Shown here piece by piece: positions 1 through 5,952 of a stretch of DNA of 13,030 nucleotides (the stretch's first letter is position 1; each line of letters opens with the position of its first letter). Source of the stretch: Pseudoselenomonas ruminantium (GTDB lineage Bacteria; Bacillota; Negativicutes; Selenomonadales; Selenomonadaceae); contig DJYL01000017.1 in the NCBI GenBank assembly GCA_002448495.1, positions 1 to 13,030 on the forward strand. The letters are read 5' to 3'. A program made the position numbers and the translations under genes. A model generated the notes under the pieces. That model searched no databases. It was not told where the DNA came from and was given only the letters and a program-made list of their open reading frames with translations.

Positions 1-19
1 CAAAACCAGATATTTTCAC
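1..19 (-). CDS. 5' end of a gene running off the left edge (unknown product)
   Basis: Read on the minus strand, a GTG codon at 19-17 opens a frame that stays open to the window edge (M-K-I-S-G-F). A strong Shine-Dalgarno AAAGGAG lies at 32-26, 6 bases upstream, and a good promoter lies further upstream at 53-81. Only six codons are visible, so the product cannot be named. The gene would be divergent from the putative cysteine peptidase gene that starts at 338. The call rests on the ribosome-binding site and promoter geometry, not on protein similarity. Confidence 0.5.
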
Positions 20-52
20 GCTAATCTCCTTTGTCCATAAAGTTTCAATAAT

Positions 53-81
53 ATTATATTCCAGAGCTGGAATAATAGCAA
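53..81 (-). promoter_or_regulatory. Sigma-A-type promoter with an operator-like inverted repeat, for the left-edge gene
   Basis: On the minus strand, TTGCTA (81-76) and TATAAT (58-53) are separated by exactly 17 bases. The spacer is largely occupied by an inverted repeat, ATTCCAG (58-64) / CTGGAAT (67-73), with a 2-base centre. A dyad lying between the -35 and -10 is typical of MerR-type operators and also of simple repressor sites. Transcription would start near 46, leaving a short leader before the GTG at 19. No regulator gene is visible in the window to pair with it. Confidence 0.55.
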
Positions 82-199
82 TATCATTTTACACCGTTAT
101 TTCGTCTACGTTCACTTCTCAATGGCATTATTTAATGAGCTGTGGCAGCAATTTACTTGCGTATTCTGCATACTAACTGCGATTTTCTGCTAAAAATGC

Positions 200-242
200 A
201 AAAAGAGAAGTTGAATAGTCAAAATTGACTTGTCAACTTCTC
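200..242 (-). terminator. 38-base near-perfect palindrome with a T-tract on the minus strand; probable terminator
   Basis: Arms GAGAAGTTGA (205-214) and TCAACTTCTC (233-242) pair perfectly. After a 2-by-2 mismatch the inner AGTCAA (217-222) pairs with TTGACT (225-230). On the minus strand the stem is followed by TTTTT (204-200) and a second T-rich stretch; on the plus strand no T-tract follows. This fits a rho-independent terminator for leftward transcription, though the stem is AT-rich. No leftward gene ends nearby, so it may instead stop readthrough from the kinase unit or act as a regulatory or repeat element. Confidence 0.45.
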
Positions 243-267
243 GCGAATGAACGTATAGCATTTTTAT

Positions 268-297
268 TTGCTATTACTATCAATTATAGTTTATACT
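268..297 (+). promoter_or_regulatory. Putative promoter of the cysteine-peptidase-like gene
   Basis: TTGCTA (268-273) and TATACT (292-297) are 18 bases apart on the plus strand. The spacer contains a short inverted repeat, ACTAT (276-280) / ATAGT (286-290). Transcription would start around 303-305, about 33 bases before the ATG at 338. A TATGAT at 305-310 could be an alternative -10, but it has no good -35. The first nine bases, TTGCTATTA, are identical to the start of the divergent minus-strand promoter at 81-73. Confidence 0.4.
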
Positions 298-337
298 TGC
301 ATTGTATGATATTATTTCGATTTGACGAGGATTGACC

Positions 338-937
338 ATGATGAAAAACGAACTTCCACATTTTAATATTGGCAGTGCCTACGGTGGTACTCAGGACTGG
401 TGTCCTACCCATTGGATGAAAATTGGCGGTTGTGCAGCGATAACGGCTTGTGATTGCAGTCTTTATTTTGAGCTGCACAAGCATAAACGTGGGCTTTATC
501 CCTACGACCTAAAGAGTATATCCCAGTCAGATTATGTAGACTTTGCCTACGTCATGGAGCCGTATCTAAAGCCCCGTCAGACGGGTATTGACCGTTTGGA
601 TATCTACATAGAGGGCTTTTCTAAGTTTCTCCATGAACACAAGGTTACGGATATAAACCTGACTCCTTGGGAGGGCAGTAATAGTCTGGCATCTACGCAA
701 GAAGTTATAACTAAGCAGATTGATAACGGCTGGCCCATCCCCTGCCTTACGCTTCTGCATAAACATCCGGATATGGAAGATTACGTCTGGCATTGGTATA
801 TCATCAACGGTTATGAAGCGTTTGCTGACTCGTTTATGGTAAAAACAGTGACCTATGGTACATGGCGCTGGTTCGACCTGTCTGTGTTATGGGATACAGG
901 CCATGAGCGTAAGGGCGGCCTTATTCTTTTTTCATAA
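338..937 (+). CDS. Putative papain/C39-like cysteine peptidase (hypothetical protein)
   Basis: A 199-residue soluble protein without signal peptide or membrane segment. Two features suggest the C39/papain-like fold: a Gly-Gly-Cys-Ala-Ala-Ile-Thr segment with Cys32 near the N terminus, and a Trp-His-Trp-Tyr-Ile-Ile-Asn-Gly-Tyr segment with His152. Between them is a stretch (about residues 119-137) resembling the part of C39-like proteins where a strand precedes the catalytic His; Asp180 could be the third member. Five cysteines are present (22, 32, 38, 40, 136). The start was set at ATG 338 because GACGAGG (324-330) lies 7 bases upstream; an upstream in-frame TTG at 332 has no usable spacing and ATG 341 is the next option. 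The gene stands alone, is divergent from the left-edge gene and convergent with the ROK kinase gene. Family and catalysis are inferred from motifs only; substrate unknown. It could be a non-catalytic relative. Confidence 0.7.
   Translation: MMKNELPHFNIGSAYGGTQDWCPTHWMKIGGCAAITACDCSLYFELHKHKRGLYPYDLKSISQSDYVDFAYVMEPYLKPRQTGIDRLDIYIEGFSKFLHEHKVTDINLTPWEGSNSLASTQEVITKQIDNGWPIPCLTLLHKHPDMEDYVWHWYIINGYEAFADSFMVKTVTYGTWRWFDLSVLWDTGHERKGGLILFS
910..932 (+). terminator. Weak intrinsic terminator overlapping the end of the peptidase-like gene
   Basis: TAAGG (910-914) pairs with CCTTA (919-923) around a 4-base loop and is followed directly by TTCTTTTTT (924-932). The hairpin lies inside the last codons of the gene, whose stop is at 935-937. 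The 5-bp stem is short, so efficiency is doubtful. No other plus-strand terminator was seen in the 31 bases before the convergent kinase gene ends at 969. Confidence 0.4.
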
Positions 938-968
938 GTTTTTTGCTTGCCATCAATCATATCGTGGA

Positions 969-1832
969 TTATTTATGTTTTTGCAGAAAATGCCGCAAGG
1001 CGCCGGTAAAGCCCGCAGCTGTTCCCAGTTGGGCAAATGCAATATGTGTATTCGTCAATAAGGCAGGTGGCAGCAGTTCCTTCAAATACCGATTAAGGCG
1101 CGGTTCAAAAAATTCCTGTTGAGCCATCACTGCTCCCCCCATAATCAGGACTTCAGGATTGACAATACAACAAATTTCTGCCAGAGCACAGGCAATCTTT
1201 TGGGTCATTTCTTCCAAAGCTGCTAAGGCTTTTTCTTCACCCTTGGCAGCACGCTGAAATACTTCCTCTCCTGTTGCTGCGCCAGTCTGTTGCAATAAAG
1301 CTGACGTACTGGCCAGTTTTTCAAATTGACCGCCTGCAAAAGGCAAATAGCCTATTTCTCCTGCCGCCGCGGAAGCGCCATGAATAAGGTGTCCATTCAA
1401 TACCAAAGCACCGCCAATACCTGTACCGACAAAGATGCAAAATGCACTCTTAGCACCTTTTCCGGCTCCCAACCAGCTTTCACCAAGACCGGCAGCATTC
1501 ACATCATTTTCTACGGTGCATGGCAAATGCGTCAACGCTTCGATTTCTTCCCGCAGTTTCATGTCGGTATACCCCGGAAAGTTCGAGCCGGCATAAATAA
1601 CTTCGCCTTTTTCGGCATCAATAAGGCCTGGCGAACAAACAGCCACGCCTTCAGCTCTGCCGCATTGTTTCTGTAATTTAGAAACAATAGAGGCTATTTT
1701 TCGTGGAATATCACCGCTGCCATCTTCGGCAATTCTGGTAGGAATTTGTCCTTTGGTTAATATTTGGCCGTTCTCCGTCATCATCGCATATTTGATTGAC
1801 GTACCGCCAATATCTATACATGTATAGTTCAA
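969..1832 (-). CDS. ROK-family sugar kinase
   Basis: A 287-residue cytoplasmic kinase of the ROK family, which phosphorylates sugars such as glucose, fructose, N-acyl-mannosamine or beta-glucosides using ATP. Visible landmarks are the N-terminal phosphate loop Asp-Ile-Gly-Gly-Thr (7-11), the Glu-Asn-Asp segment with probable catalytic base Asp110, Gly-Thr-Gly-Ile-Gly-Gly (136-141), Gly-Glu-Ile-Gly-Tyr (158-162) and a C-terminal Met-Gly-Gly-Ala-Val. The CxCGxxGCxE zinc motif of many ROK glucokinases is missing; the corresponding stretch reads Glu-Lys-Leu-Ala-Ser-Thr-Ser-Ala-Leu, as in the zinc-free beta-glucoside kinase-like branch, so the substrate is open. No DNA-binding domain precedes the kinase, so it is not a NagC-type repressor. 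The TTG at 1832 was preferred because AGGCGGTGAT (1846-1837) is a near-ideal ribosome-binding site 8 bases upstream of it; the longer GTG start at 1841 would overlap that site. It follows the membrane protein gene after 84 bases and is probably co-transcribed. Confidence 0.9.
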   Translation of the reverse strand: MNYTCIDIGGTSIKYAMMTENGQILTKGQIPTRIAEDGSGDIPRKIASIVSKLQKQCGRAEGVAVCSPGLIDAEKGEVIYAGSNFPGYTDMKLREEIEALTHLPCTVENDVNAAGLGESWLGAGKGAKSAFCIFVGTGIGGALVLNGHLIHGASAAAGEIGYLPFAGGQFEKLASTSALLQQTGAATGEEVFQRAAKGEEKALAALEEMTQKIACALAEICCIVNPEVLIMGGAVMAQQEFFEPRLNRYLKELLPPALLTNTHIAFAQLGTAAGFTGALRHFLQKHK

Positions 1833-1916
1833 TCTTATCACCGCCTGTAATATGGAATTCGACTTTTACATTGCTGAACCCTGCTTTGAATTTTTCCTTA
1901 ATAAATACATCTCTTT

Positions 1917-2570
1917 TTATAAATGTGGATGAAATACCAATACACCATGTTCATTTACTTTGCCAAGATGTTTTAGGAAGAATCTGGCGATGCTTCCGGT
2001 TATCAAAGCAGAAATCAGGGTTCCTTCCCGTATGCCCTCAATGCTGCCCAAATATATCAGCGATATGACTGCGGCCAGCAATACCAGAATGACATCATTA
2101 CCGGTCTTTACTTTGCCAAATTCGATATGAAAGTATCTGGATACAGCATAGACAATGCCTTCGCCGGGAAGCATCAAAACATTCGTTATGCCTTGAACAG
2201 CGACGCCAAAGGCTATCAAGGTTGTACCGATGAGCAAAGGAAGCATCTGCATGATGTAGCTGTTTGGAACCACCCATGCCCATACGTCCATGAAAAAATC
2301 AATAAACCAGGAAAATATCAGTGTAACAGGTATCTGCAGGAATTGCATATTATCAAAAGCCTTGCGAAGGAGCAGATACTGTCCCAGTACCAACAATATA
2401 TTTATGGCGAAAGTCATCTGTCCCAGTGTAAACGGTGAAGCCAGACTTATAACATACGGCAGGCTGGAAATCGGCGAAGTCCCCAGCAGACTCTTAACGA
2501 CCAAAGCTATACCTGATGCCTGAACAATTACGGCAACAACAAATAAACTATAACGGGTAACCATAGACAT
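1917..2570 (-). CDS. YczE/YitT-like integral membrane protein
   Basis: A 217-residue protein with about five to six hydrophobic helices (roughly 6-28, 48-69, 78-101, 105-128, 158-176 and possibly 184-200). Its style matches the YczE/YyaS (COG2364-type) membrane family: the Gly-Thr-Ser-Pro-Ile-Ser-Ser-Leu-Pro segment at 30-38, Leu-Pro-Gly-Glu-Gly at 134-138 and Glu-Gly-Thr-Leu-Ile at 182-186. The biochemical role of this family is not established, and no transport substrate can be read from the sequence. The ATG at 2570 has AGGGAGG (2587-2581) 10 bases upstream; ATG 2564 is a less likely alternative. It has its own promoter and is the first gene of a probable two-gene unit with the ROK kinase. 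The pairing suggests, but does not show, a link to uptake or efflux of the kinase substrate. Confidence 0.85.
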   Translation of the reverse strand: MSMVTRYSLFVVAVIVQASGIALVVKSLLGTSPISSLPYVISLASPFTLGQMTFAINILLVLGQYLLLRKAFDNMQFLQIPVTLIFSWFIDFFMDVWAWVVPNSYIMQMLPLLIGTTLIAFGVAVQGITNVLMLPGEGIVYAVSRYFHIEFGKVKTGNDVILVLLAAVISLIYLGSIEGIREGTLISALITGSIARFFLKHLGKVNEHGVLVFHPHL

Positions 2571-2596
2571 AAAATAAAAACCTCCCTATATTTGAT

Positions 2597-2626
2597 AGTA
2601 TACGACTTAATGCATAATACAGTCAA
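2597..2626 (-). promoter_or_regulatory. Promoter of the membrane protein / ROK kinase unit
   Basis: On the minus strand TTGACT (2626-2621) and TATACT (2602-2597) are spaced by 18 bases, a good sigma-A match. Transcription would start near 2590, just before the AGGGAGG ribosome-binding site at 2587-2581. The promoter sits about 25 bases beyond the terminator of the upstream operon, which insulates the two units. No clear operator was seen. Confidence 0.6.
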
Positions 2627-2651
2627 TTTTTGGAGAGTAGTTTGTATAGGT

Positions 2652-2684
2652 AAAAACGCAGGCCGTATAAAGACCTGCGTTTTT
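2652..2684 (-). terminator. Rho-independent terminator of the dac-to-MBL operon (symmetrical)
   Basis: AAAAACGCAGG (2652-2662) pairs with CCTGCGTTTTT (2674-2684) over 11 bp with an 11-base loop. Read leftward the GC-rich core is followed by TTTTT; read rightward it is followed by TTTTTT and a further T-run. It lies 27 bases downstream of the last operon gene (stop at 2712) and just before the next promoter, so it very likely ends the long operon. It could work in both directions, but no plus-strand gene ends here. Confidence 0.85.
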
Positions 2685-2711
2685 TATCATTTTTTTTATA
2701 AAGAAACAGCG

Positions 2712-3347
2712 TTATGATAATTTATACCAAGGCATTCTACGTTCATGCTCTACGCTGGTACGGTCATCATGTCCGGGCAATAAAATGGTTGATTCAGGCA
2801 AACACATTATGCGTTTGACAATATTATTGAGCAAGGTTTCCTCATCACCGCCTGGCATATCCGTACGCCCGTAACTTTCATAGAACACACTGTCGCCTAC
2901 GAAGGCTACGTTGTCTTTTTCGCTGTAATAGGTACAGCCATCAGTAGTATGACCGGGAACGGCGATAAGCTGCAGCTTGTGTTCCGGATTAGCTTTCAAG
3001 GTAATGACGGCATTATCCGGAAGATAGGTTACATTTTCCAGCACCATGCCCTTTCCCGTCTGAATGGAAAGATTCCATTCAGGATTTTCGGCGTATGCTT
3101 TGCCATTTTCATGCATACACACTTCTGCCCCCCACTCTTTTTGCAGTTCAGTGACTGCACCGATATGGTCAAAGTGACCATGAGTCAGCAGTATTTTTTC
3201 GATAACAAAACCTTTTTCCGCAGCAATCTGCCGGAGTTTGTCAGCCTGCGCGCCGGGGTCAATTAAAAAACCATGTTTTGTTGTATCGTCAATGTAGAAA
3301 TACGCATTGGTGGGAATATACTTGGTAACGACAGCCTGTAAAATCAT
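2712..3347 (-). CDS. Metallo-beta-lactamase-fold hydrolase, glyoxalase II-like
   Basis: A 211-residue cytoplasmic hydrolase. It carries the metal-binding signature Thr-His-Gly-His-Phe-Asp-His (55-61), His133 in Pro-Gly-His-Thr, the bridging Asp152 in Gly-Asp-Ser and the last ligand His193 in Leu-Pro-Gly-His-Asp, so a two-metal site looks complete. The Gly-Arg-Thr-Asp-Met-Pro-Gly-Gly-Asp segment (160-168) is typical of the YcbL/GloB-like branch, which cleaves thioesters such as S-lactoylglutathione. It lacks the C-terminal extension of classical glyoxalase II, so the true substrate is uncertain. The ATG at 3347 was chosen because GAGG of TGAGGTGAT (3360-3352) is 8 bases upstream; a GTG at 3356 would lie inside that site. 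It is the last gene of the operon, 17 bases after plsC and followed by a strong terminator. Confidence 0.92.
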   Translation of the reverse strand: MILQAVVTKYIPTNAYFYIDDTTKHGFLIDPGAQADKLRQIAAEKGFVIEKILLTHGHFDHIGAVTELQKEWGAEVCMHENGKAYAENPEWNLSIQTGKGMVLENVTYLPDNAVITLKANPEHKLQLIAVPGHTTDGCTYYSEKDNVAFVGDSVFYESYGRTDMPGGDEETLLNNIVKRIMCLPESTILLPGHDDRTSVEHERRMPWYKLS

Positions 3348-3364
3348 CCGTATCACCTCATCGC

Positions 3365-3964
3365 TTAACCTTGGTATTCGGCTTTGATGGCGGCAATCTT
3401 ATCCATTACCTGCTGGGAAAATTCTGCCAGAGCCTCTTTATCCTTATGATCGCCGGTAAACTGCATTGGCTCACCATAGATAACCTTCAGCTTCGGAAAA
3501 TGCCCGCCATTAGCAAAAATCTTATCCGTGCCGATAATGGCGGCAGGCACAATGGGTGCACCACTCATTGCGGCAATCAGTCCTACACCGGCTTCGGCCT
3601 TGCCCATTTTGCCGGTACGGCTGCGGGTGCCTTCGGGAAACAGTCCCAGGCAGCGGCCTTCTTTTAGCACCTGCATGGCGGCTTTTATGGCACCTCTGTC
3701 GGCAGCTCCACGTTTTACCGGAAACGCATGACAGGAAGTAATGGCCCGGCCAAAGATGGGGTTCTTAAAGAGTTCAATCTTGGCCATATAGCTTACAGGA
3801 CGATGCAGGAATGTTGCCACAAGCGGCGGGTCCCAGTTGCTCATATGGTTGGCAGCCAGAATGACTGCGCCATCTTTGGGCATATTTTCCCGTCCGTAGA
3901 TTTCGGCACGGAAGAAGATTTTGAAGAAAATGCTGAAAACAAGCTGCAATAGACTATATAACAT
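3365..3964 (-). CDS. plsC: 1-acyl-sn-glycerol-3-phosphate acyltransferase
   Basis: Transfers an acyl chain to lysophosphatidic acid to form phosphatidic acid, the precursor of membrane phospholipids, at the inner face of the cytoplasmic membrane. The 199-residue protein has a hydrophobic N-terminal segment (1-19) that can associate with the membrane, then the four acyltransferase blocks in order: Asn-His-X4-Asp (39-45, catalytic His40 and Asp45), Phe-Pro-Val-Lys-Arg-Gly (81-86), Phe-Pro-Glu-Gly-Thr-Arg-Ser (109-115) and Val-Pro-Ala-Ala (139-142). Length is normal for the short bacterial PlsC. The ATG at 3964 has GAGG (3974-3971) 6 bases upstream, and this site overlaps the cmk stop codon, which suggests coupled translation. 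An upstream in-frame GTG at 3982 lacks a good site and was rejected. Placement right after cmk is a common arrangement in Firmicutes. Confidence 0.95.
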   Translation of the reverse strand: MLYSLLQLVFSIFFKIFFRAEIYGRENMPKDGAVILAANHMSNWDPPLVATFLHRPVSYMAKIELFKNPIFGRAITSCHAFPVKRGAADRGAIKAAMQVLKEGRCLGLFPEGTRSRTGKMGKAEAGVGLIAAMSGAPIVPAAIIGTDKIFANGGHFPKLKVIYGEPMQFTGDHKDKEALAEFSQQVMDKIAAIKAEYQG

Positions 3965-3972
3965 GGTGCACC

Positions 3973-4629
3973 TCACTGACACATAGCAAGAATGCGGTCT
4001 ACCACTTCATCAATGGACAGCCCAGTAGTATCGAGCAGGGTGGCGTCTTCTGCCTGTACGAGTGGGGAAATCGCCCGCTCGCTGTCGGCCTTATCGCGGG
4101 CGGCAATATCGGCCTTCATCTGTTCCATATCAATCTCATAGCCTTTTTCCGTCAATTCTTTATGGCGGCGGCGGGCGCGTTCTTCAATGGAAGCCGTAAG
4201 GAAAATTTTGACATCGGCATTGGGCAGGACGTTGGTAGCAATATCACGGCCATCCATCAGGACGCTGCCCCGCTCCCCCATCTTGCGCTGCAAATCCACC
4301 ATCTTTTCGCGGACAGGGCCAAGCGCAGCCACCTGCGAAACGATGGCGCTGACTTCCGGCGTGCGGATTTCACCCGTCACATCGGTACCATCAACGGCTA
4401 CCGTGGTCTTGCCGTCTTTGTATTGCAGGTCAACATCAATATCTTTGACGACTTCCAAAATCAGTTCATCGGTGACGTCTTTGTGCTGCTGGAGAGTTTT
4501 CCAAGCTACCGCGCGGTACATAGCACCTGTGTCGATATAGGTGTAACCAAGTTTTTTGGCGGCTAACTGCGATACGGTACTCTTACCTGCTCCGGCAGGG
4601 CCATCAATTGCAACTACTAAATTTTTCAT
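3973..4629 (-). CDS. cmk: Cytidylate kinase
   Basis: Phosphorylates CMP and dCMP with ATP, recycling CMP from RNA and phospholipid turnover. The 218-residue length is standard. The P-loop Gly-Pro-Ala-Gly-Ala-Gly-Lys-Ser-Thr occupies residues 10-18. It is followed by the nucleotide-binding Tyr-Ile-Asp-Thr-Gly-Ala-Met-Tyr-Arg block, the Asp-Gly-Arg-Asp-Ile block and the lid-region Arg-Asp-Xaa-Xaa-Asp-Ser-Glu-Arg. The ATG overlaps the aroA TGA by four bases (ATGA, 4629-4626), with GGAGG about 10 bases upstream inside the aroA end, so translation is probably coupled. All expected catalytic segments are present and the gene looks intact. Confidence 0.98.
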   Translation of the reverse strand: MKNLVVAIDGPAGAGKSTVSQLAAKKLGYTYIDTGAMYRAVAWKTLQQHKDVTDELILEVVKDIDVDLQYKDGKTTVAVDGTDVTGEIRTPEVSAIVSQVAALGPVREKMVDLQRKMGERGSVLMDGRDIATNVLPNADVKIFLTASIEERARRRHKELTEKGYEIDMEQMKADIAARDKADSERAISPLVQAEDATLLDTTGLSIDEVVDRILAMCQ

Positions 4630-5927
4630 TTCTGTATTTCCTCCAATGTCTGATAAAATTCGGGATAGGATATATTGACGCAGGCAGGATTCTCAATCGT
4701 CACGCCCTGACCTGCTGTGCCCAAGATGGCAAGGGACATGGCAATGCGGTGGTCATCATAGGAAAAGGCCGTGGCAGCTTTTATGTCTGCGCCGCCATGG
4801 ATAATAAGACCGTCTTCTTTTTCTTCCACGGCACCGGGCGCCAGCTTGCTAAATTCCTTGGCAATGGCCATCAGGCGGTCTGTTTCCTTAACGCGCAGTT
4901 CTCCGGCGCCGGTAATTACCGTATCGCCCTTGGCACAAAGCGCCGCTACGGCGATAATGGGAATTTCATCAATCAGCCGCGGCATAATTTCGGCACCAAA
5001 GGACACACCATGCAGTTCACTGTATTCCACCAGCATATCCGCTGCGGCTTCCCCGCCGCTTTTACGTTCATTCTGCAAGGTGATTTTCGCGCCCATGTCC
5101 TTGAGTACATCGAGAATGCCTGTACGCGTTGGATTGATGCCTACATTTTTCAGCAGCAATTTGCTGCCGGGCACGATACTGCCGGCCACCAGCCAATACG
5201 CGGCGGAGCTGATATCACCGGGAACTTCGATTTCCTTGGGTGCTGTAAATTTCTCAACCGGCTGGATGGTTACGGCTGTTCCTTCGCGTTTTAATTTTAC
5301 GCCAAAGGCTGCGAGCATCTGCTCGGTATGGTCACGGGACACAAAGGGCTCATTGACCGTAGTTTCCCCCTCAGCAAACATGCCGGCCAGTAAAATAGCG
5401 GATTTTACCTGCGCGCTGGCCACAGGGCTGTCGTAGTGCAGGCCATGCAGTTTTTCTTGGGCAGGAACTACGGTAATCGGCAGCTTGGCATTATTTTCCC
5501 GCCCGTAAATCTGCGCGCCCATCTGGGATAACGGCTTAATTACCCGCCCCATGGGACGTTTGTGTAATGAGGCATCTCCCGTAAAGGTGGACAAAAAGGG
5601 CTGGGCAGAAAGAAGTCCCATAAGGAGGCGCAAGGTTGTGCCGGAATTTCCGGCATCCAGAATGGTTGCCGGTTCTTTCAGGCCATGCAGTCCGTTCCCC
5701 GTGACAATGAGTTCCGTGTCGCTGATAAATTCGACTTTGGCTCCTAATTTTTCCATGCAGGCCGCCGTAGACATGCAGTCCTGCGCATGCAGGAAGTTCT
5801 TTATCCGCACCGGCGTGTCTCCCAGCGCAGAAAACATCACACTGCGATGGGAAATTGACTTGTCACCGGGTATTACGATTTCGCCTTGCAAACCCTGACG
5901 GGCTTTTTCAATCTGGATTTTTTCCAT
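4626..5927 (-). CDS. aroA: 3-phosphoshikimate 1-carboxyvinyltransferase (EPSP synthase), class II-like
   Basis: Condenses shikimate 3-phosphate with phosphoenolpyruvate, the sixth step of the shikimate pathway. The 433-residue protein has the two-domain EPSP synthase pattern: Gly-Asp-Lys-Ser (21-24), Gly-Asn-Ser-Gly-Thr-Thr-Leu-Arg (93-100), a Gly-Asp-Ala-Ser block ending in Arg-Pro-Met-Gly-Arg (117-128), Ser-Ala-Gln-Val-Lys (171-175), Arg-Asp-His-Thr-Glu (198-202), Asn-Pro-Thr-Arg (265-268), catalytic Asp320 and Glu348, and Asp-Asp-His-Arg-Ile-Ala-Met-Ser (391-398). The GDKS, SAQVK, RDHTE and NPTR set marks class II enzymes, often less sensitive to glyphosate. The start was moved from the frame limit at 6077 to ATG 5927, which has AGGGG 8 bases upstream; the 50-residue extension lies inside the neighbouring flavoprotein gene. 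The gene follows that gene by 25 bases and overlaps cmk by four. Confidence 0.98.
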   Translation of the reverse strand: MEKIQIEKARQGLQGEIVIPGDKSISHRSVMFSALGDTPVRIKNFLHAQDCMSTAACMEKLGAKVEFISDTELIVTGNGLHGLKEPATILDAGNSGTTLRLLMGLLSAQPFLSTFTGDASLHKRPMGRVIKPLSQMGAQIYGRENNAKLPITVVPAQEKLHGLHYDSPVASAQVKSAILLAGMFAEGETTVNEPFVSRDHTEQMLAAFGVKLKREGTAVTIQPVEKFTAPKEIEVPGDISSAAYWLVAGSIVPGSKLLLKNVGINPTRTGILDVLKDMGAKITLQNERKSGGEAAADMLVEYSELHGVSFGAEIMPRLIDEIPIIAVAALCAKGDTVITGAGELRVKETDRLMAIAKEFSKLAPGAVEEKEDGLIIHGGADIKAATAFSYDDHRIAMSLAILGTAGQGVTIENPACVNISYPEFYQTLEEIQK

Positions 5928-5952
5928 TCTGCCAACCCCTTTATTTATATAA

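Noticed and set aside
284-484. A 66-codon minus-strand frame overlapping the start of the peptidase-like gene
   Set aside because: It has no Shine-Dalgarno, overlaps the promoter and the coding start on the other strand, and its sequence is not protein-like. It does not explain the leftward terminator at 200-242.
1842-1916. A separate promoter or terminator between the membrane protein and ROK kinase genes
   Set aside because: No hairpin with T-tract and no -35/-10 pair at acceptable spacing was found in these 75 bases.
4608-5436. Two long plus-strand frames (228 and 221 codons) opposite aroA
   Set aside because: They overlap each other and the well-supported aroA on the opposite strand, and their translations do not look like any protein family; shadows of codon bias.
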